DNA of 9,277 nt, from the NCBI GenBank assembly GCA_005884715.1, contig VAZZ01000044.1, forward strand, positions 1 through 9,277, given 5' to 3'. Under the pieces are notes generated by a model. It saw only the letters and a program-made list of their open reading frames with translations. It was not told the DNA's origin and did not search any database. Positions within the stretch are counted from its first letter, which is position 1, and each line of letters begins with the position of its first letter. The translations under genes and the position numbers were made by a program. The DNA is from Alphaproteobacteria bacterium (lineage in GTDB: Bacteria > Pseudomonadota > Alphaproteobacteria > Rhizobiales > Aestuariivirgaceae). Below, piece after piece: positions 6,154 to 9,277 of this stretch.

Positions 6154-7748
6154 AAGCCCTCCTCCCAGGTGCGGCTCAACTTCCTGGCGCAGTGGATGAT
6201 GCCCACCATCGAATAGGTCTGCGGGAAATTGCCCCACAGCTCCCCGGTTCCCGGCACCGCGTCTTCGGAAAGGATGCCGACATGGTTGCGCAGCGCCAGG
6301 ACGCGCGCGAACAGCGCCATGGCCTCGTCGTGACGTCCGCAATTGGCGAGAGTCTCGATGTACCAGAAGGTGCAGACCAGGAACGCGGTCTCCGGCATGC
6401 CGAAATCGTCGGCCTCGGCATAGCGCATCATCAGGCCGTCGACGAGCAGGTGTTTCTCGATGGCGGCCAGCGTCTTCTGGAAGCGGGGATCGTCATAGCC
6501 GATGATGCCTAGCTCCGGCATCAGAAGAAGGGCGGCATCATGCTCGCTGCCGCCGAGACTGCCGCTGAAATATTCGCCGGCTTCGTTCCAGGCTCCCCAG
6601 CCTGTCGAGTGCCGCCCAGCACATCACCGCGGAGAAAGTATGAGCCCGGGTGCGATGGCGATATTCCCAGATGCCGGCATCGGCTTCGAGCGAGGTCGCC
6701 TTGGCCATCATGCCGATCGGCTTCAGTTGGTGATAAAGGGCGCGATCGCCCGGGCGCGGCAAGCGCATGTCCCAGAACATCTGCGCCGCGGCAAGGATGA
6801 CAGAGCCATAGATATCGTTCTGGCGCTGATTCGATGCCCCATTGCCGACACGCACCGGACCCATGCCGCGAAAACCCTTGAGGGCTGCGGCTTCATATTC
6901 CTCGAGCGGCGCACCAGGTACGATCGGATAGAGCGGCGCCAGGAATTGCACGTTGGAGGAGATCACCGAATTGATGAGATAGGTGAAGAAGTTTTCCATC
7001 GTCGTCGTGGCGCCGAGCCGGTTCAGCGACATCACGGTGAAATAGGCATCTCAAAGCTGCACAGCTTGAGCGTGATGGCCGCGCGAATGACCGGCTCCTG
7101 CCAGTCGAAGGGGACGGCCAGGTCGCGCACCCAATCGTTCCAGTAGCCCGTCGTCTCCTCCAGATAGTCGCGGGCAATGCGATCGACACGCGCCGGCAAG
7201 GGCTCATCGCTGCCGATGAAAAGATGCACCGGCCGGTCGAGCAGGAAGAAGGCCTCATCCCGCAGATAGGCAAGCGGCATATCGGTCGTAATTCTTATCG
7301 TCGAAGTGCCGGCGGTATATCTCAGATAGTTGCTGCCCACCGAAACCACGGGCTTTGTCGCGCCATAGTCGAAAGTCGGACGGGCCCGCACCTTCACGTG
7401 GCAGCGCCCGTCAGCCGGCTCGATGCGGCGCATGATGATGGGCGGGCGGAACAATTCGCCCTGCAGCTTGTAGCGCGGCGCCCAGTCGAGCACGCGTATA
7501 CTGCCGCCCTCGCCCGTCAACACGGTCTCGAGTATGGCGGTATTGCGCAGGTAGGCCTGATGTGCCGTCTTCTGGTCGCGCAGCACGACATCCATGAACC
7601 CGCTTTCGGGATCGGGGCCGTTCACCAGAGCGTTGAACAGTGGGTCGCCATCGAGGCGGGGAAAACAGAACCACACGTGACGCGCTTCGGCATCGATGAG
7701 GCTTGCAACAGCGCAGTTGCCGATCACCCCCATATCCATTTGCCTCAT
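6138..7748 (-). pseudogene. GH15 glucoamylase/trehalase-like hydrolase, disrupted by two internal deletions
   Basis: The protein reads in three successive frames. Segment A (7748-7050, 233 codons) starts MRQMDMGVIGNC and runs to LKLCSFE, then meets a TGA at 7032-7034. Segment B (7050-6598, 151 codons) resumes at DAYFTVMSLNRLGAT and ends at CWAALDRL, with a TGA at 6538-6540. Segment C (6593-6138) runs AWNEAGEYFSGSLGG to the end. Between A and B about 31 residues of usual family sequence, including the NWDYR-WLR motif, are absent; between B and C about 30 are absent. Restoring both gives about 596 residues, the normal size. The likely catalytic glutamates survive: E in GIWEYR (6664-6666) and E in TGELWGNFPQ (6240-6242). 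Family members hydrolyse glucans or trehalose; the substrate of this subgroup is unclear. The start overlaps the otsB stop as ATGA, with AAGGAG (7759-7764) 10 nt upstream. A base-calling or assembly error is not excluded. Confidence 0.85.
6158..6166 (-). promoter_or_regulatory. Strong Shine-Dalgarno for otsA inside the GH15 reading frame
   Basis: GGGAGGAGG lies 4 nt before the otsA ATG and also encodes the W-E-E tail of the GH15 frame. It decides the otsA start, and it should let otsA be translated independently of the disrupted upstream gene as long as the mRNA reaches it. Confidence 0.8.
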
Positions 7749-8509
7749 GCCGCGGCGTCTCCTTGTGTCTTGATCTCGCGGGCGAGCCAGGCGCGGACGT
7801 TCCGCGGCTCGCCACCGAATGCTTCATCTACCCGCAGCTCAACTCCTCCCATCGCCGCAACGGCAGCGAAGCCGTCTTCATCGGTGAAGTCGTCTCCAGC
7901 AAAAACCGGTACGCGCCTGCGAAAGGGCTCCTCCGACATCAGAGCGGTGATCGCCTTGCCCTTGCTCATCGTCATGAGCTTGAGCTCGAAGGCCATCTTG
8001 GCCGGCAGGATCTCAAATCCGCCGGAGGTTTCGCCGGACAATACGGTGAGAAGGTTGAAGGCATCATGCTCGGCTTCCGGGGCGCGGCGATAATGCAAGG
8101 TGATGCTGTAGACCTTGCGTTCGACCTCGGTATGGGGATGATTGGCGGTGAATTGGGCAAGTCGCGCCTGCCAGGATTCGGGCCAGACGGCCTGCGGCTG
8201 ATAGACGGGCGTTCCCCGCCGCTTCACCACAGCCCCGTGTTCGGCGATGATGTCAAGATCGGCCGGGGCCAGATAGGAGACGAGATCGCTCAATGGCCTG
8301 CCGCTTACAATGGCAACGGCGCCGCCCAGGAAAATCTGCAGCCGCATGAGCAGTGCCGGCAGATCGCGAGGAACAGTGATGGCGGAGGGTGACTCGGCGA
8401 TATCGATCAGCGTACCGTCAAAATCGAGGAAGAGCGCGTGGCGCAGCGTCAGGCGGGGCGGAAAGGCCCGCGCTTCAGACGATCGCTTGGATGGGGATTG
8501 GGTCACCAT
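7745..8509 (-). CDS. otsB: Trehalose-6-phosphate phosphatase (HAD superfamily)
   Basis: OtsB removes phosphate from trehalose-6-phosphate, completing the OtsAB route to trehalose, a compatible solute. The 254-residue soluble protein has all HAD motifs: DFDGTL with D29 (nucleophile) and D31 (motif I), S69 in IVSGRP (motif II), K183 in MSKGKAI (motif III), and the GDD of AGDDFTDEDGF with D206 and D207, plus D210 (motif IV). The cap domain spans roughly residues 105-170. Length is normal for bacterial OtsB. The ATG at 8509 gives an N-terminal tail of about 24 residues before the first strand; no Shine-Dalgarno is visible, and a GTG follows as codon 2. It is the first gene of the operon, and its TGA overlaps the next ATG by 4 bp. 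An EcfG-like promoter lies upstream. Confidence 0.95.
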   Translation of the reverse strand: MVTQSPSKRSSEARAFPPRLTLRHALFLDFDGTLIDIAESPSAITVPRDLPALLMRLQIFLGGAVAIVSGRPLSDLVSYLAPADLDIIAEHGAVVKRRGTPVYQPQAVWPESWQARLAQFTANHPHTEVERKVYSITLHYRRAPEAEHDAFNLLTVLSGETSGGFEILPAKMAFELKLMTMSKGKAITALMSEEPFRRRVPVFAGDDFTDEDGFAAVAAMGGVELRVDEAFGGEPRNVRAWLAREIKTQGDAAA

Positions 8510-8519
8510 TGCGGCAGAT

Positions 8520-8549
8520 TTGACATTTTGGGACGATTGGCGTTGTTAA
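8520..8549 (+). promoter_or_regulatory. Putative sigma70-type promoter of the glutaryl-CoA dehydrogenase gene
   Basis: A perfect TTGACA (8520-8525) is followed after 18 bases by TGTTAA (8544-8549), which matches the -10 consensus at only 3 of 6 positions. A GTTAAC palindrome covers 8545-8550. A start near 8556 would leave a leader of about 34 bases. The two divergent promoters would begin within a few bases of each other. The weak -10 limits confidence. Confidence 0.4.
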
Positions 8550-8563
8550 CGTGCTCTTGCGCA

Positions 8564-8588
8564 AACTCTCGAAGCGATGAAAAGTTCC
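8564..8588 (-). promoter_or_regulatory. Putative EcfG (general stress sigma factor) promoter of the ots operon
   Basis: On the minus strand GGAAC (8588-8584) is followed by 16 bases and AGTT (8567-8564). This matches the EcfG/RpoE2 consensus GGAAC-N16/17-CGTT at all but one -10 position. It lies on the right strand, with transcription expected to begin near 8557 and leave a leader of about 48 bases to the otsB ATG. Trehalose synthesis genes are known EcfG regulon members in several rhizobia, which supports the call; activity is inference. Confidence 0.6.
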
Positions 8589-8589
8589 C

Positions 8590-9277
8590 ATGACCCAAGC
8601 CGCTCGTAAAGCCCATGGCCCGACACCTCTCGCCGAATTCAACTGGGAGGATCCGCTCGACCTCGAAAGCCAGCTCAGCGAGGATGAGCGCATGATCCGC
8701 GATACGGCGCGCGCTTTCTGCGCCGACAAGCTGCAGCCGCGGGTGCTGAAGGCGTTCCGCGAAGAGCGCTTCGATCGCGAGATCATGAACGAACTAGGTG
8801 AAGTCGGTTTCCTCGGCATGATGAATTCGGAAGCCTATGGCGGTTCGGCCCTGGGCTATGTCGCCTATGGCTTGGTGGCGCGTGAAGTGGAACGCGTCGA
8901 TTCGGGCTATCGCTCGGCAATGAGCGTGCAGAACTCCCTGGTCATGCATCCGATCGAGGCCTATGGCTCGGAAGCGCAGCGCAAGAGATACCTGCCCAAA
9001 CTCGCGACAGGTGAATGGATCGGCTGCTTCGGGCTGACCGAGCCTGATGCCGGCTCCGATCCCGGCGGCATGAAGACCAGGGCCAAGCGGGTCAATGGCG
9101 GCTTCGTGCTCAATGGCACGAAAATGTGGATCACCAATTCGCCGATCGCCGACGTCGCAGTGGTGTGGGCCAAGCTCGAGGATGAAGGCATTCACGGTTT
9201 CCTGGTCGAGCGCGCCAGCAAGGGCTTCTCGACGCCCAAGATCGAGGGCAAGGTTTCCTTGCGCGCTTCGGTGACGG
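8590..9277 (+). CDS. gcdH: Glutaryl-CoA dehydrogenase, 5' part only
   Basis: The first 229 codons plus one base are present; the frame stays open to the right edge. The product is an FAD-dependent acyl-CoA dehydrogenase that oxidatively decarboxylates glutaryl-CoA to crotonyl-CoA in lysine, tryptophan and glutarate breakdown, passing electrons to ETF. The call within the acyl-CoA dehydrogenase superfamily rests on blocks typical of GCDH: FNWEDPLDLESQLSEDE (18-34), VDSGYRSAMSVQNSLVMHPI (103-122), CFGLTEPDAGSDPGG (146-160) and MWITNSPIADVAVVWAK (179-195), then KVSLRAS. The catalytic glutamate lies beyond the window. The ATG at 8590 is the first in frame with the family N terminus; the region upstream (GATGAAAAG) is a poor Shine-Dalgarno. 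It is divergent from the ots operon across an 80-base gap. Confidence 0.92.
   Translation, partial: MTQAARKAHGPTPLAEFNWEDPLDLESQLSEDERMIRDTARAFCADKLQPRVLKAFREERFDREIMNELGEVGFLGMMNSEAYGGSALGYVAYGLVAREVERVDSGYRSAMSVQNSLVMHPIEAYGSEAQRKRYLPKLATGEWIGCFGLTEPDAGSDPGGMKTRAKRVNGGFVLNGTKMWITNSPIADVAVVWAKLEDEGIHGFLVERASKGFSTPKIEGKVSLRASVT

Noticed and set aside
6154..6342. Upstream extension of otsA to 6342
   Set aside because: The extra 63 residues are an out-of-frame reading of the GH15 gene; the family N terminus and a strong Shine-Dalgarno fix the start at 6153.
6138..7748. Single-base frameshifts as the explanation for the split GH15 gene
   Set aside because: Restoring frame by one or two bases would still leave about 30 expected residues missing at each junction; deletions fit better.
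7224..8093. Plus-strand frame of 289 codons opposite GH15 and otsB
   Set aside because: It spans two real minus-strand genes and has no motif of its own.
1..9277. Search for CRISPR arrays, tRNA or rRNA genes, transposases, attachment sites and toxin-antitoxin or defence genes
   Set aside because: None seen by eye on either strand; the gene content is ordinary chromosomal metabolism and regulation.

Overview
The window looks like chromosomal DNA from an alphaproteobacterium, most likely Hyphomicrobiales (Rhizobiales). The reasons are a MucR/Ros-type zinc-finger regulator, a DUF2336 protein, a PAS_5-family protein, an alphaproteobacterial form of oligopeptidase B, GC-rich codon use, a composite intergenic hairpin block of a kind I recall from rhizobial genomes, and a promoter matching the EcfG general-stress consensus. 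No mobile element, tRNA, rRNA or CRISPR array is visible.

Layout. Three genes on the minus strand fill the left part: the 5' portion of a PAS_5 protein running off the left edge (1-269), mucR (602-1009), and a DUF2336 protein (1092-2474). A 332-base gene-free stretch (270-601) separates the first two and holds three strong hairpins. A divergent intergenic region (2475-2681) leads to an oligopeptidase B on the plus strand (2682-4775). That gene converges, with only 7 bases between stops, on a minus-strand trehalose operon. The operon is transcribed from 8509 down to 4783 in the order otsB (trehalose-6-phosphate phosphatase), a GH15 glycoside hydrolase, otsA (trehalose-6-phosphate synthase). 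Divergent from it, the 5' third to half of a glutaryl-CoA dehydrogenase gene runs off the right edge (8590-9277).

How the genes work together. OtsA makes trehalose-6-phosphate from UDP-glucose and glucose-6-phosphate, and OtsB dephosphorylates it to trehalose. The three ots-operon genes overlap (4 bp otsB/GH15, 16 bp GH15/otsA), so they are probably co-transcribed and translationally coupled. A GGAAC-N16-AGTT element 55-79 bases upstream of otsB fits an EcfG promoter, which suits stress-induced trehalose synthesis.

The most notable observation is that the GH15 gene is broken. It is readable only in three successive frames. At both junctions about 30 codons of the family's usual sequence are missing, including the NWDYR-WLR part of the active-site region. 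otsA and otsB themselves look intact. I do not see a convincing new multi-gene system here; the items worth follow-up are the GH15 lesions, the stress promoter, the hairpin block, and some start-site and specificity-residue details.
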